From Ecdyonurus torrentis (Eukaryota > Arthropoda > Insecta > Ephemeroptera > Heptageniidae): a stretch of DNA of 64,000 nt. The translations under genes were made by a program, and so were the position numbers. Below, piece after piece: positions 29,467 to 46,485 of the stretch; the stretch's first letter is position 1, and the number at the start of each line of letters is the position of its first letter. The stretch covers positions 10,136,508 to 10,200,507 of the forward strand of contig OX439136.1 in the NCBI GenBank assembly GCA_949318235.1, read 5' to 3'. The notes below the pieces were generated by a model. It ran no database searches and was not told the origin of the DNA. It saw nothing but the letters and a program-made list of their open reading frames with translations.

Positions 29467-29824
29467 ATGAAATGAATGAAACGACTCTATACATTCAATA
29501 TATTTGGATTGTTGCAAATTTTGAAATATTCAATCAAATTTATTACTTTTAAATTAAATGTTTTCACATTGAGATTACATGCAATCATTCTTAAAGTTTT
29601 GCTTTACAAAGAATATTATACTTTAGGATCCTTTTTGTGATAAAATTTTTAAAAAAATAGATAACATTGTACACCATCCATGCAACACTGGAATATTATA
29701 CTGATAATAATACATTTTCACAAACTTCATTATAATGTTTTATTTATTAATTATAAGTAGTACTTATAGTTGTGTAATTCATTGTAGATTACGTTCTTAT
29801 TGACTGATAAAAGAAAAACTGTTT

Positions 29825-29936
29825 TGAGGCTGACTATATGCGATTTCGGTCACATCCGCTTCCGTTTCTCCTTACTACGCATGTGCAGTAAGTCAAAACT
29901 GAAGCGGATGTGAGCAAAATCGCTTATAGTCAGCTT
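29825..29936. repeat. Hairpin MITE F, copy 2
   Basis: Same palindrome as 22205, with GCGATTTCGGTCACATCCGC arms and an ACGCATGTGCAGTA centre. Confidence 0.8.
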
Positions 29937-30147
29937 GAAAATAGTTGTTCATTTAGTAGTCAATTGTTGTTAAGTTATATTTGACAAGACTTAAAGGCTT
30001 GTTATAACTTTAATTGTTACTATGAACTGCCTGGGACACTGAAGAATCTTATTCTTATTTAAAATATTACTCCGTGTGAGAATACTTTAATTTTAATTAC
30101 TCTAGATTTTCTTTCAGTGTATAAGGAAGTGGTTCAGTTAAAATTTT

Positions 30148-30154
30148 GAGAGAA

Positions 30155-30187
<33 letters not shown>

Positions 30188-30256
30188 TCTAATGAATAGA
30201 TTATCGACAAACTTGTGAATGGGAAAAGTTTTATCAAAATGTCCCTTCCTTTACTC

Positions 30257-30288
<32 letters not shown>

Positions 30289-30300
30289 TTCTATTTCTCT
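30148..30300. repeat. (GA)n and (CT)n pair
   Basis: A (GA)n tract (30148-30187) and an inverted (CT)n tract (30258-30300) about 70 bases apart could pair as an imperfect hairpin. Confidence 0.85.
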
Positions 30301-30651
30301 GACCCCATACACCACACGCACACTTACTTTCAAATAATTGAATTAAGTTTGCTCAGTTGATTTCTGCCTTGTCTCTATAACTTTATCAAACATCACATCA
30401 ACCACAACCATCAGCTATAACGTCACACATTTACAATCTTGATAGAGATGTGAGAGATTTATGTCTTTCATTCACATATTTCATTATTATATATATATTT
30501 AACAAGAAAAACATACATAATATAAAATGTTTTGACACTGAAAAAAATAATAATAATAACGCATTATCTTTATGCTGTAAAAATTTTACAAAGTTACTCT
30601 TATTGCGTGAAAGCAAAATTTGAAAGCAGAAGTTATAAAAAAAATGTTAGA

Positions 30652-30996
30652 TTAAGGCCATAGACCACATAAAACAACATGAGCTTTTTAATGAATAGAC
30701 ACGAAATCGGATCTTCAAAACTGATAACAATTTTTACCAGAATGTTAATGTAACCCCACGAGAGAGAGAGTGAAAAAGCTGTAAAGTATGCAATTTGCGT
30801 GAAAATTCATGTTTATGGCGTCAGAAACATGTAAAAATTAGTATGAAAATGTTGAGCGGGTTGCATAAATCGAATTTTCTGATCACTGCTACGGGGCTAC
30901 AGTTGGGTTTTGAGACAAACTAATATTATTTATGTAAATCCAATCAAGTGTTTTGTGATATAAATGCTTATGTTTTTCTCTGGTCTATTCCTTTAA
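30652..30996 (-). repeat. TTAA-1 repeat, copy 4
   Basis: Full-length inverted copy bounded by TTAA; the octamer is mutated to TGGCGTCA. Confidence 0.85.
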
Positions 30997-31076
30997 GTAT
31001 ATAAATTGATTTTTTAATTTTTTGCGTGAATATTTTATTTCAAGCAATCATTGTATCCAGTGCAATTTGTACAATC

Positions 31077-31237
<161 letters not shown>

Positions 31238-31749
31238 ATGAATCTATTTATTAATAATATTTCAAATGGTTTTAAAAAGAGTATTATTATTAATTAATGC
31301 ACCCAACATTCAGTAGGTAATACGATACGATACAAAAATTATTGTGATTTGAGTGTATATGTATTTTATATGGATAAAAGTTACGTACACATGAGGTAAA
31401 TATTTATTTGGTTTCTCTGTATACTATGTTTGAGTAATTTCTAACTTTTGTGTTAAAGTTAAATTATATTTATTGTATTGCAACATTCTGTGAGTATTCC
31501 TATAGCTCACATATAAATGTGGTTTGTTTTGAATAACGAGAAACTACATCAAAGTTGACATAATTGTTTTGTGTTCCAGGAACTCCCACACGCCATCTCT
31601 TGTTATATACTTAGTTTTATGGTTTTAGGTTTCAATAAAAAAATAAAAATTACTCATGTAGATGTGTAAAGTACATACATTTGAGATGATGAGTTCATAT
31701 TCTAATATTTTCAATTGCTGTCTCAGTTTATTTAATAGACACTATAATC

Positions 31750-32115
31750 TGGTATGGCTGAGTGGTGAAGGCAGCTGGCTCGTAACTCTGTACTTCTCAC
31801 CGAGTATAGGTTAGAGTTAGAGTGACTGCTGGGTGTGTACGTGATGTGAGAGCACAACACGTTGCATGTTTACATGCATTCCATGACGACGCACAGCATT
31901 CGGGAGGTGCATGATCGATGTGATTGCACCGACCAACCTGCCTAGACGTTTCCACAGTTTCTCTATAGGCTGTCATGGAGAATGCCGGGCTACGTACTCA
32001 GGCCGTGGCCTGCCCGTGTGTGCTTTTCCATTGATTGGAAAGTCCTTACCTGTCGATAAGACAATGTCTTTGTCTTGACTGGGATTGGGTTTGGTGTAGC
32101 ACAATAACACAATAT
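31750..32115 (+). mobile_element. tRNA-derived SINE (Ser/Leu-like head)
   Basis: The head has an A box TGGCTGAGTGG (31755-31765) and a degenerate B box GGTTAGAGTTA (31809-31819) about 54 bases apart, as in a class II tRNA with a long variable arm. The remainder resembles a G+C-richer SINE body. Near the 3' end is AAGAC-aat-GTCTT (32058-32070) within GATAAGACAATGTCTT, matching in layout the LINE tail GATAAGGCTATGCCTT. The 3' end is approximate. Not a functional tRNA gene: the acceptor stem does not close and the B box is decayed. RNA polymerase III transcription is inferred. Confidence 0.7.
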
Positions 32116-33104
32116 GGAGAAAAAATTACTGTACCATTCCTGTACTATCTTTTTAATGTTGCAAAAAAAAAGGGAGGGGGTGGGACAAAAATATTAAAAA
32201 AAAAAAAAAAAATCAGTGAACTGTACAACAAACAATACATATTATCATTTTTGTCCCTTTCATGTCATTTTGAGCGTGTAAGTTCAGAGACTTTAAATTA
32301 ATGGTTAAATAATGAAGTGTTAACCTCCTTCCCGTATGGTTTAACAATAAACACTTTTATTTTATTTTTACACTCTTAAGAAGCGTTATAATTTATATAT
32401 AGAAGGCAAAATAGTATGATAGCGTATTTAATTAAGGTTTATTTAGAGGTTGTTTGCTTGATTGTTTTGATCATTAACGATTCAGAAGTTTTTTTTTTTT
32501 TTTTTTTAAATAGTATTATTGAACTTAAATCTATAAAATTTAATTTATACTATATATTATTCTACAAAATGTTTTAAAGTTTTAATACCAATTTATGGTT
32601 TTCATTTTTTTATAAAATTGATGGTCAGATTGGAAAAGCTTTTCATTGATTTTTATTATTTTTTTTTCATCAGAATTTTTTAATACCCTCTTGGGTTAGT
32701 GTGGGATTGTGTGGTTTATTGCTATTTCCCTATAGATTGGAAAAGAAAATGTGAACCTTTTTTTTTTAATTATCAATAGCATCAAATACATCTTTTTTTT
32801 ATCTTTTATTAGACACATTAATGTTTTTTGAGGTTATATGTGAAATTTTCATTTTTTTTTTTTCTAAAAGAAAAGAAAATTAATATAACTTTTTAGCCAG
32901 ATTGACCACAAGGTACTAATCAATAATATTAATTTAATTAGTTTAATATTCCAAATTTGAGTGTGTGGTATACAAGTGCATTGATTTTGTCGATTTAAAG
33001 TTGGGATTGAAATATTCTCATAAAAGGTAATATTCTTTTATCAATTTTTTTTTCTACGTGTTTTTTAAAAAAATGTGTTTTATTATTATTATAAAAACTT
33101 CTGA
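32116..33104. other. A+T-rich stretch with T-runs
   Basis: Nothing recognised beyond homopolymer runs. Confidence 0.5.
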
Positions 33105-35577
<2,473 letters not shown>

Positions 35578-35872
35578 ATAGTGTATATGCGCATGACGTC
35601 ATATTTAATACACTGGGACGCCTAACTGGAGTAATAAATAACATTGCTCAGCATACGACAAACTTCATTTTTGGCTATTTTCTTTGCGAAATCAGCTAAA
35701 AAAATTTGTTTAATAATTTTCTCACATACTTGAGATACTAATTTAATCTCTAATCAATGTTCTCAAAACTATTGTTTAATATTATTAAACTGGCAAAATG
35801 AGTCAGTATTATTATACTGGCCCATGTTATTGAGTGATCCAACATGGCGTCGGTTTTAACATAAATGCATAC
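35578..35872 (+). repeat. GCATGACGTCAT repeat family, copy 4
   Basis: Near full-length copy with the same landmarks; TGACGTCA at 35594. Confidence 0.8.
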
Positions 35873-36272
35873 ATCCTATAGCTTCAGTATATAAAGATAC
35901 AAGTATAATGAAATATTATTATTTCACATTGGCGTTATAGTTACATAATTAGTTTTCAAATATGCATACTTTTTAGTACTTTTATTTTTTATTAATTTGT
36001 TACTGCTATTAATAAATTGATTTTATTTTCAAATACTCATTTTTTCATTATGTATTTGTTTTTAAACGACTTCATGAAAATCTTCTACATTTAAATCCAT
36101 TAATACTAAAGCTTAAATCTAAAGAAAAAATATTTCAAAATAACAGTTCTTTTGTTAAATTTAACTTCATGTATTTTCTTAATATTTTGATTGGTGATTC
36201 ATTTTAACTGTAATTTAAATATACATAACAGCTGGCGATTAATATAACACCAATAATATATATTTAAAAAGT

Positions 36273-36698
36273 TAGTCAACAATTGCTTTTTTAATAGGAA
36301 TCATCGTGTTATTAAACCTCTTGAAATCGCGATCTTAAATTTTTAATTATCAAGGCGCTGAGAGCAACCGCTGTTCAGAGACTTAGAACCTACGTCACAG
36401 CTACAACTTGCTCTCACGCTAGCTTGGAGCAAGCTGAAGTTACTCTTATCTTTGCATAAATTATTTTACTACATATCTAAAGCATATACGTAAAATATGA
36501 TGTCAAGTTCTGAGAGCAAAAATAAGGATAACTTCTACTTGCGCCAAACCAGCGTGAGAGGAAGTTGTAGCTGTGATGGAGGTTCTAAGTCGCTAAACGG
36601 TGGTTGCTCTCAGCTCGTTAATAACTAAAATTTTAAGATCGCGATTTTGGGAGGTTTAATAACATGATCATCACTATTATAAAAGCTATTGTTGACTA
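36273..36698. repeat. Palindromic MITE L
   Basis: Ends TAGTCAACAATTGCTTTT and its near complement. Arms include AATCGCGATCTTAAA, GAGCAACCG.TGTT and TTAGAACC with mirrored partners on the right; the centre lies around 36480. Confidence 0.88.
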
Positions 36699-37187
36699 CC
36701 CCTTTAAAAAAAGAAAAAAAATTATTGACCAATGCAGTTCATTAACTTGCAGTTTACAACAACAACAACAAAAACAACAAACTTATTTTAGTCTAACTTG
36801 TAAGATTTCTAAAATCTAAACGGATTAAAATGATCTCTAAATCAGATGAAACTAATGGTCAAAAATGTTAGTATAATATATAGAGCCGCATCTACATAAT
36901 CACTTACAATTGATTTTAGAACTAAATATACATACAGAATCAGTACCTAACGTATATTTTCAATTTCAATATCAAAGGATTTAGTTTTTATTGACAAAAA
37001 ATTCATCGCATACAAAGAGCGCCTTTGAATAATAAAAGTATGCAACTTGTGTAGCTTGAAAGTTCAAATAGTTGTATACTCAGTAGGCGTTTGTAAACTT
37101 GAATTTACAGTGATTTGAATTTCCGTGTTTACGTTTATTCATCCAAATTATTATTAGCTATCAATTATATATATATGCAAATAATAT

Positions 37188-39552
<2,365 letters not shown>

Positions 39553-39562
39553 TATATATAAT

Positions 39563-39692
39563 ATATATCTCGTCGGTTTAGAGCACAAACCATGTATAAG
39601 GTTCAAATTATTATACAAAAAGATAAGATTTTCGCCTTACTGTTAGCTGCTTTTGCAGATACACGGTTTGTGCTCTAACCTGACGATATATA
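39563..39692. repeat. Short MITE M with 28-bp terminal repeats
   Basis: CGTCGGTTTAGAGCACAAACC at the left pairs with GGTTTGTGCTCTAACCTGACG at the right. Flanked by TA-rich sequence; inserted at the end of a (TA)n tract. Confidence 0.8.
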
Positions 39693-40204
39693 ATTATTGG
39701 ATTAATGAGTTTTTTTGTGACTTTATGGAGACTAAACATATAAAAAATATCATATTTCTGAGAAATTTTCTTATTTGAATTATACAAAAAAATCATGTTT
39801 ATTTTAAGTATACGATAAAATAACAAATTTCAAATGAAAATCATATATTTTTTTATATAAATATATTATATCAAATATACATCTGCGTTTAAGTTGACAA
39901 TTTTAATATCCTTTTTAATTATTGAACCAATTCTTCTTCTTTTTCACCCACGCAGTACAATATATATAATTAGTTTTATATTAAAGTAATTAAATTAAAA
40001 AAAAAATGAAAGAAAGAAAGAAAGAAAGACAAGGAAAATGATATAACACAATAACAATTTAAGTTAGGAATATAATCATTTTTTGAGGATGTCTGAAAGA
40101 AGGTCCGTGGAAAAGAGGTACTCGGATAAAAGATCCTGCCTGTGCACCACAAGTAGAGCATGTCGTTATCATTTATTTACTCGTATGTTAAGAATATGTT
40201 ATAA

Positions 40205-40287
40205 ATATTTATTAGTTATTTATGTAAGTCCCATCAAGTGTTTTGTGATTATAAATGCTTATGTTTTCTTCTGGTCTATTCCTTTAA
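40205..40287 (-). repeat. TTAA-1 repeat, truncated copy 5
   Basis: Only the first ~85 bases of the family (read on the minus strand) remain, with the terminal TTAA at 40284-40287. Confidence 0.7.
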
Positions 40288-40432
40288 AGAAAATAAGACA
40301 CGGCATAGTTTGTGGTCAGTGGTAAGCCACAGTTCATAACCTTTTGCTGGAAAGGATTCTTTCTGTTCCTACGCCGCAAGGGTTTTTTGATCTTATATAA
40401 AGTGCAACAACACAGAAACAGCCTTTTTTGAC

Positions 40433-40463
<31 letters not shown>

Positions 40464-40727
40464 AAGATTGAATAAGCTGACATTCAATTTCGAAAAAGCA
40501 TAGAAAACGTTAGATATAATTTGTATATCTTTATTCAAGTTGCCAATGAATTTTAAATTAAGTTATTAAGAAATTTGGAATAAAATTTTATGTACAGTAT
40601 ACTCTTATAGTATAATATACTTAATTGTGCAATAATAAATATATAAGGAATTAAATGAGCATGTATTTCTTATAAGCTTTTGAATAGAATAGAAAAATAT
40701 ATTAAAACAATTATGTATGCATATTGA

Positions 40728-40833
40728 TGCTGTTTCTAAACCCTGTTCTCTGCACCAAAAATGACGATCGCCTATGGTTATTCAAATGGAATGTGCATTT
40801 TTTGGTACAAGAGAACAGGGTTTACGAACAGCA
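40728..40833. repeat. Short hairpin MITE N
   Basis: TGCTGTTTCTAAACCCTGTT at the left is mirrored by AACAGGGTTTACGAACAGCA at the right; about 106 bp, with ACCAAAAA in each arm. Confidence 0.85.
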
Positions 40834-40854
40834 TTATTATTTACACTCTAAGTG

Positions 40855-41192
40855 TAAGTTTAGTGTATATAATAATAAGTGTTGAAAAGCTTGTACACAG
40901 TTTTGAAATGCTTTTAAAATTATTGTGTAATCAACGGTTATGACGTCACTATAAGCGTTAACAATCTAACGATAAAAACGTAAATGATGTCAAAAATGTT
41001 CAAATTATATTGGAACAAATGTTAAACTTGGCCATTGCAGATCTACATTTTTTCTATTCAGTTCCAAACGCTTGTGACGTCACTGACGTTTTTATCGATC
41101 ACATTTTAACGTTAAGTGACGTCAAATATCCGTTGATTCTACAAAACTTTGTACAAGTTTTCAACGATTATTTTTTAGATTGTAGTAGTTAA
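40855..41192. repeat. Palindromic MITE O with three CRE octamers
   Basis: Inverted arms carry AATCAACGG, GACGTCACTTAACG-like blocks and CGATAAAAACGT. Exact TGACGTCA at 40941, 41075 and 41117. The left arm has a small insertion relative to the right. Confidence 0.8.
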
Positions 41193-41552
41193 GTTACTGA
41201 ATAACAAGTGGATAAACCAAAACCTTTTTGTAATATCTATACATGTAAAGTTACGATAATATACAAACTGTAATGTTTTTTTATTATTTATTATTATTAT
41301 GTGCCATTTTGAGAATTTTTAAAATTAATTAAATATATTTCATCCCTATACATATATACACCTACACTTTTCATTTATAAAATTATTTTATTCTAAAAAA
41401 AAAAAATAATAAAATAAATTAAATTTAGCTGGAAACCTTTTTTATTTTTTAAATATTTGATTAAAAACGTAAATAGGAAAAAGAAATATAATTAAATTTT
41501 AGAATGAAAAGTAAACATTCTATATAAAATTATGTAAATTATATACGTGTAA

Positions 41553-43856
41553 CTTTATTTAAATGTAATTAAAGCAGAGAATATCATAATTCATAACATA
41601 AATAATTTGTTTGAAATTGATAATAGTTTTATAATTAAAAGTAAAATCACCGATCATTATATGACTGGTTGTATATTGAGTACTAATTTAATTAATAATA
41701 ATTGTAATGAAAAAGTAAAAATTAAAAATTTAAAAAAATTCAGAAATATGATTTGTAATTATGATTGGAGTATATGTAATAATATTAATTGTCCAAATGA
41801 ATTATATAATCATATTGTAACAGTTTTTCGAAATATAAGTGATAAATGTGAAAGTGAAAAATTATTAAATAGCAAGAATAGAAGATTAAATAATGTGTGG
41901 TGTACTGATGAAATAAAATTTCTTATGAAAGATAGAGACAAATATTTTCAAAAATTTAAAAACTCATTACATATGCCTGAATATAGAATTAGATATAAAA
42001 AATTAAGAAACAAAATAAATTTTTTAATAAATAAAGAAAAAAATAATTATTATCATTCTAAATTTGTTGAAATTGCTGGTGATATAAGAAAATCTTGGTG
42101 TTTTATTAATCAAATATTAGGGAAAGAAAATCTTAATATTGATAATATTATTATTAAATATATGTCTGATGTAAGTTCTATCAAAGATATTGCTAATAAT
42201 TTTGTAAATCATTTTGTAAATTCAATTGAAGATGTAAAGATTAATTGTAATTTAATATTAAGTGAAAATTCGCTTAAATTTAATAGTAATTTACAATCAA
42301 TGTATCTACCAAAATTAAATGAGAAACGAGCAGTTTATATTATTAATTTATTAAGTAAGAAAAAAGGACCAGGTCATGATAATATAGGTGTTCAGGATAT
42401 TTTATTTGGTGGCGAATCATTAATTCAATATTTAATAAGATTAACAAATATGTGTATTGAAAGCTCAGTATATCCTGATAATCTAAAATTATCATTGATA
42501 AGGCCAATTTATAAAGGTGGGGATCATAAACTATATAATAATTTTAGACCAGTTGCTGTATCTGCTTTTGTTGATAAATTTATACAAAAACATATTGAAT
42601 TATTATTGTCTGATTATTTAGAAGAATTCAATATTATAAATAAAAATCAATATGCCTATCAAAAAAAAAAGGGTACAGCAAAATGTCTATATGATGTTTC
42701 CAATTTTATAAATGAAGAATTAGAAAAAGGGCATCATGTTCTTTGTTTATTTGTTGATTATTCCAAAGCATTTGACACTATAGACCATGACTTATTGTTA
42801 AAAGATTTAGAAGAAATTGGAATACGAGGACCAACATTAATGTTAATTGCGAATATTATAAAAAATAGACAAGTTGCTGTCAAAATTAAAAATATTGTAA
42901 GTGAAATTAAAATAATAAAATGCGGTATAATACAAGGAGGGGTCTTAAGTGCTAAATTCTTTATAATTTATGTTAACAAAATTTTTAATTTACTAAAATA
43001 TTGTAAAGCAAAAATGTTTGCCGATGATTTACTTATGATAGCGGCTCATAGTAACTTTGAAGTTGCAAATAAAATGTTACAAAATGATTTTGATTCAGTT
43101 TTGGAATGGTCGCATGATAGGAAAATATTAATTAATAGGAAAAAAACAAAAGTTATGCACATTTTTAATAAGTATACATATACTATGCAAAATATTCAAT
43201 TAAGAGCTCATACTAATAAGTGTTTACATAATTTTACTTTAAATTGTAATTGTGAGTTTGTAGAACAAGTAAATAATTATAATTACTTAGGAGCTATTAT
43301 TGATCAAACATTTGATTGGGATTTGCATATTATGCAACTGTTAAATAAATTGAGATCTGCAATTTTTAAATTAAAAACAGTAAGATCATATGTGAATGAA
43401 CAGACGATGAGACAATTATATTTTTCTTTTGTACATCCACATATATTATACGGTTTATTATCTTATGGTTGTACTAAATCAGGTAAATTATGGGAATTGA
43501 AAAAAATGCAAATAAGAATATTAAAAATTTTAAAAAAAGGAAATAAGCTAAAAAGTGATCTTGAATATTTTAAGTACTTTAAGATATTGCCAATAGAAGA
43601 AATGTTTAAATGTTCTTTTATTTGTGAAAATTATTTTGAAAATTCTCATGGTATACCGAGAACTCATATTTATAGTACCAGAACAGCAGTGACCAATCCT
43701 TTATTTGTACCAAAAATTGTAAATAGATTCACTGAAAGGACAAAAAAATTTTTACTTCCTAAATTATGGAATCAAATTCCATCAGAATTAAAAAGTTTTG
43801 CAAATAAAAATGAAACGAAATTTAATATGAAAAAATTCTTTCTTGATAATTTATAA
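41553..43856 (+). CDS. Non-LTR retrotransposon reverse transcriptase, 5'-truncated
   Basis: RT protein of a LINE, used for target-primed reverse transcription. The frame is open from 41553 (preceding TAA at 41550) to a stop at 43856 with no interruption; residue numbers here count from the TTG at 41607, and the first ATG is at 41661. Residues ~5-19 (DNSFIIKSKITDHYM) resemble the last strand of an APE-type endonuclease, so nearly all of that domain is missing. A basic linker follows (to ~190), then RT: PIYKGGDHKLYNNFRPV, motif A FVDYSKAFDTIDHDLL (D384), QGGVLSA (Q443; the usual Pro is Ala) and FADD (D473, D474), then WSHDRKILINRKKTK and NYLGAIID. The C-terminal LWNQIPSELKSF region is like that of CR1/Jockey-group LINEs. 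Exact clade not determined. As a copy it is probably dead for lack of endonuclease, though the RT frame is intact. Confidence 0.9.
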   Translation, partial: LYLNVIKAENIIIHNINNLFEIDNSFIIKSKITDHYMTGCILSTNLINNNCNEKVKIKNLKKFRNMICNYDWSICNNINCPNELYNHIVTVFRNISDKCESEKLLNSKNRRLNNVWCTDEIKFLMKDRDKYFQKFKNSLHMPEYRIRYKKLRNKINFLINKEKNNYYHSKFVEIAGDIRKSWCFINQILGKENLNIDNIIIKYMSDVSSIKDIANNFVNHFVNSIEDVKINCNLILSENSLKFNSNLQSMYLPKLNEKRAVYIINLLSKKKGPGHDNIGVQDILFGGESLIQYLIRLTNMCIESSVYPDNLKLSLIRPIYKGGDHKLYNNFRPVAVSAFVDKFIQKHIELLLSDYLEEFNIINKNQYAYQKKKGTAKCLYDVSNFINEELEKGHHVLCLFVDYSKAFDTIDHDLLLKDLEEIGIRGPTLMLIANIIKNRQVAVKIKNIVSEIKIIKCGIIQGGVLSAKFFIIYVNKIFNLLKYCKAKMFADDLLMIAAHSNFEVANKMLQNDFDSVLEWSHDRKILINRKKTKVMHIFNKYTYTMQNIQLRAHTNKCLHNFTLNCNCEFVEQVNNYNYLGAIIDQTFDWDLHIMQLLNKLRSAIFKLKTVRSYVNEQTMRQLYFSFVHPHILYGLLSYGCTKSGKLWELKKMQIRILKILKKGNKLKSDLEYFKYFKILPIEEMFKCSFICENYFENSHGIPRTHIYSTRTAVTNPLFVPKIVNRFTERTKKFLLPKLWNQIPSELKSFANKNETKFNMKKFFLDNL

Positions 43857-43941
43857 AATGTTGAACAATTTTTTGCTGTTTGTATTGATTAATGATGATT
43901 AATTTTTGCTTCTTGTATTATAAAAATACTTCTCTTAAATG

Positions 43942-43978
<37 letters not shown>
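41553..43978 (+). mobile_element. LINE copy, 5'-truncated, with poly(A)
   Basis: The RT frame is followed by about 85 bases of untranslated sequence and a poly(A) run of roughly 38 (43941-43978). 5' truncation is the typical outcome of target-primed reverse transcription. No clear target duplication was found. A second A-run and a hairpin tail motif at 44089-44171 may be the true 3' end of this same element (see separate entry). Confidence 0.8.
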
Positions 43979-43980
<2 letters not shown>

Positions 43981-44084
43981 TTTTTGTGTAAATACGTACT
44001 TTATTTGCTTTTGAAATATATATAATAAAAAATATGTATATGTAGTAATATAATATAATAAGACACGATTGTGTAACAATAAAT

Positions 44085-44144
44085 GAACCAACCGATAAGG
44101 CTATGCCTTGGTTGGACTTTGTATATTTGTGTGTTTGAAATAAT

Positions 44145-44171
<27 letters not shown>
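44085..44171 (+). mobile_element. LINE-type 3' tail with stem-loop and poly(A)
   Basis: Contains CCAACC-gat-AAGGC-tat-GCCTT-GGTTGG: an inner 5-bp stem (44097-44101 with 44105-44109) and an outer 6-bp stem separated by a bulge, followed about 35 bases later by poly(A) (about 44143-44171). A related tail occurs at 28664. It is either the 3' terminus of the LINE at 41.5 kb or a separate tail next to which that LINE inserted. Confidence 0.55.
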
Positions 44172-44175
<4 letters not shown>

Positions 44176-44729
44176 TTTAAGTTCAAATTTTAACATATTT
44201 CAAATATGCATGTCTTGTAAAATTTAAAAATTGCTTTTCCCACCATCATGTTATTATTATTTACCATTTTAAAAATCACAATAAAAACTAAACGTGTTAG
44301 TAGTAATACTAAAATTATTCTACAGTTTCTCCATGTTTTTGCTGAATTCCATCAATCACTTAGAAATTTATACTATATATTACTGCCAATACTTGTACGA
44401 TATCATGACAGATTGACAGTTCTCTTACAAAGGGGGGGGGGAGAATAGAAGAATTTATAAATAAATTAAATAAAAATGAATAATAATGAATAAAACTTAA
44501 GCTCTGAAAGAAAAAAAAAAGACCATCAATTTTGGTGTTAGAACAGAACCTAATGGCCACTTAAAAAAATTCACTTAAAGGGGGTAGAGCTACATCAAAA
44601 ATTAGCTCGAATTAGGTTCATATTTTCCCCGACTTTTTAACTAAATTTCTTTAATCTGTATCTAAAAAATTACTAAAAATGATCCAAAAGTGACCCGGAT
44701 ACAAATTTAAACAAGAGATAATTTTAATT

Positions 44730-44763
<34 letters not shown>

Positions 44764-45325
44764 TCAGCACTAGTCTCAAGAATGGAGCAAAATGAGATTA
44801 AATATTTTACAAATTTTCGTTTTAGACATTTGAAAAATTAAATTAGATTTTTAATAGGTATAAAATTAGATTTTAAAAAATGGACAGAAATTAGAAATTA
44901 CGTAATTCCAAAATTTAAATACAAGAAAGGAAGACTTCTAAAGTGGAAGAAAATGTTTGTGAGATTTTAAATTTGACTTGAGTTTAATTAACACAACTCA
45001 AAGCTAATTTCTTTTTGTACAGTGAGAAAAATGTTTGTCATGAATATAAATTATTATTTACATTTTACTACAAGGTTTTTAAATTAGATGAAAGAGTTGT
45101 ATCTTGAAAATTGGGGTTTATTTGCCATACAAAAGTGTTTTTTTTTTTGCATTGCGCACATTTTTTTCTTTTTTCTTTTCTTTATACAAATTAGAAAGTT
45201 TGAAGAAAACAATATTCCATAAAGTAGCTTTTAAAGTTTCATTTTATCATTTCGTTCAAAGTTTTAGTATATTTTTAAATTAAATGTTTCTAAAAATAAT
45301 AATAATAAAATAAAATTCCTTCATA
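44172..45325. other. A+T-rich stretch with a poly(T) run
   Basis: Poly(T) at 44731-44762 could be the tail of a minus-strand retrocopy, but no body was recognised. Confidence 0.45.
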
Positions 45326-45639
45326 TTAACGGATTAGAACACCTTGAACAAAAAACTTGTCTAAAATCCTATAGCATTTCTGAATATCAACTTTGATTTG
45401 GCTGGAGTCGTTAATTTCTAATTTATTTTCCATTCACGAAATGGCAGATGCGGTTTTATAACGTCACAGCTCACTAGTCCACGCGCTCAGAAACGAGCTA
45501 TGAAGTCATAAAACCACATCTGTCATTTAATAATGGAGAATAATTTATAAATCAATGGCTGCGGACAAATTAATGTTGATTTTTAGGTATGTTAGGATAT
45601 TTAGTCAAGTTTTTTGTTCAAGATGTTCTACGCCTTTAA
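45326..45639. repeat. TTAA-2 palindromic MITE, copy 2
   Basis: Same layout as the copy at 24430: TTAA-bounded, ends GGATTAGAACACC and GGTGTTCTACGCC-like, AACAAAAAACTTG arms. The TGACGTCA sites have decayed to AACGTCA and GAAGTCA. Confidence 0.85.
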
Positions 45640-45837
45640 TTGCGGTATGACCTGTTTGCACGGATCATTATTTGCATGCACTACATTTAATTTCGTGAAC
45701 ATTTAATGGGTTTTAATGGAGATTAACAATTAAATTGAATTTATTACATGGATTAAAACAAGTATGTATGCTTTATAGCCTATTTTCAGCACAATTTGTT
45801 CAGTACAGCATAGTCTATAAGGTTTATGCATTCATGT

Positions 45838-46135
45838 TAAAGTCGTCGCCATGTTGGATCACTCAATAACATGGGCTGCATAAATAACTCAATTTGCCAG
45901 CTCAAAAATACTATGCAATATTTTTGATAGTATTGATGCTATTAATAGGTTGAATATAGTATAATAGTATCTCAAGTATGTGAGAAAAATTAAAAATAAC
46001 AGTAACGAAAAATTTACCGATTTTCCAAAGAAACTAGCAAGTTTGTCCTATGCTGAGTAATGTTATTCATTACTCCAGTATAGCGTCCAGGCACATTAAA
46101 TATGACATTATTCGCATTCGCATACACTATATTTC
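45838..46135 (-). repeat. GCATGACGTCAT repeat family, copy 5
   Basis: Inverted near full-length copy; the octamer is mutated. Confidence 0.78.
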
Positions 46136-46389
46136 TTACTTAACAATTACTATGTTACAGTAGCAGGAATATTATGTTGAATTGAATATTGAATATCATT
46201 TATGCTATAATGACATAAATTAAGTAATCTATTCTTTCCGTGTGGATAACGTTAATATAATTATTAATTAACACGACCAGGACTTTGCACTTTTTTTTTT
46301 TTGCCCTATACAGTAGTGTGTTATTGTATGTTTATGTAGTTTTAAAATAGTATTTGTATGCGTTACAATTGCAAATATTGATACATATT

Positions 46390-46390
<1 letters not shown>

Positions 46391-46481
<91 letters not shown>
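46391..46481. repeat. (CT)n microsatellite
   Basis: About 45 units. Confidence 0.97.

Positions 46482-46485
<4 letters not shown>

Noticed and set aside
31753..31825. Functional tRNA-Ser or tRNA-Leu gene
   Set aside because: The A box is good but the B box is decayed, the acceptor stem does not close and it continues into a SINE-like body.
41273..41283. LINE target duplication matching bases after the poly(A)
   Set aside because: Only a weak T-rich match; not distinguishable from chance in A+T-rich DNA.
41200..41552. Remaining endonuclease domain upstream of the LINE RT frame
   Set aside because: The frame is closed at 41550 and no endonuclease motif was seen upstream, so the element is taken as 5'-truncated.
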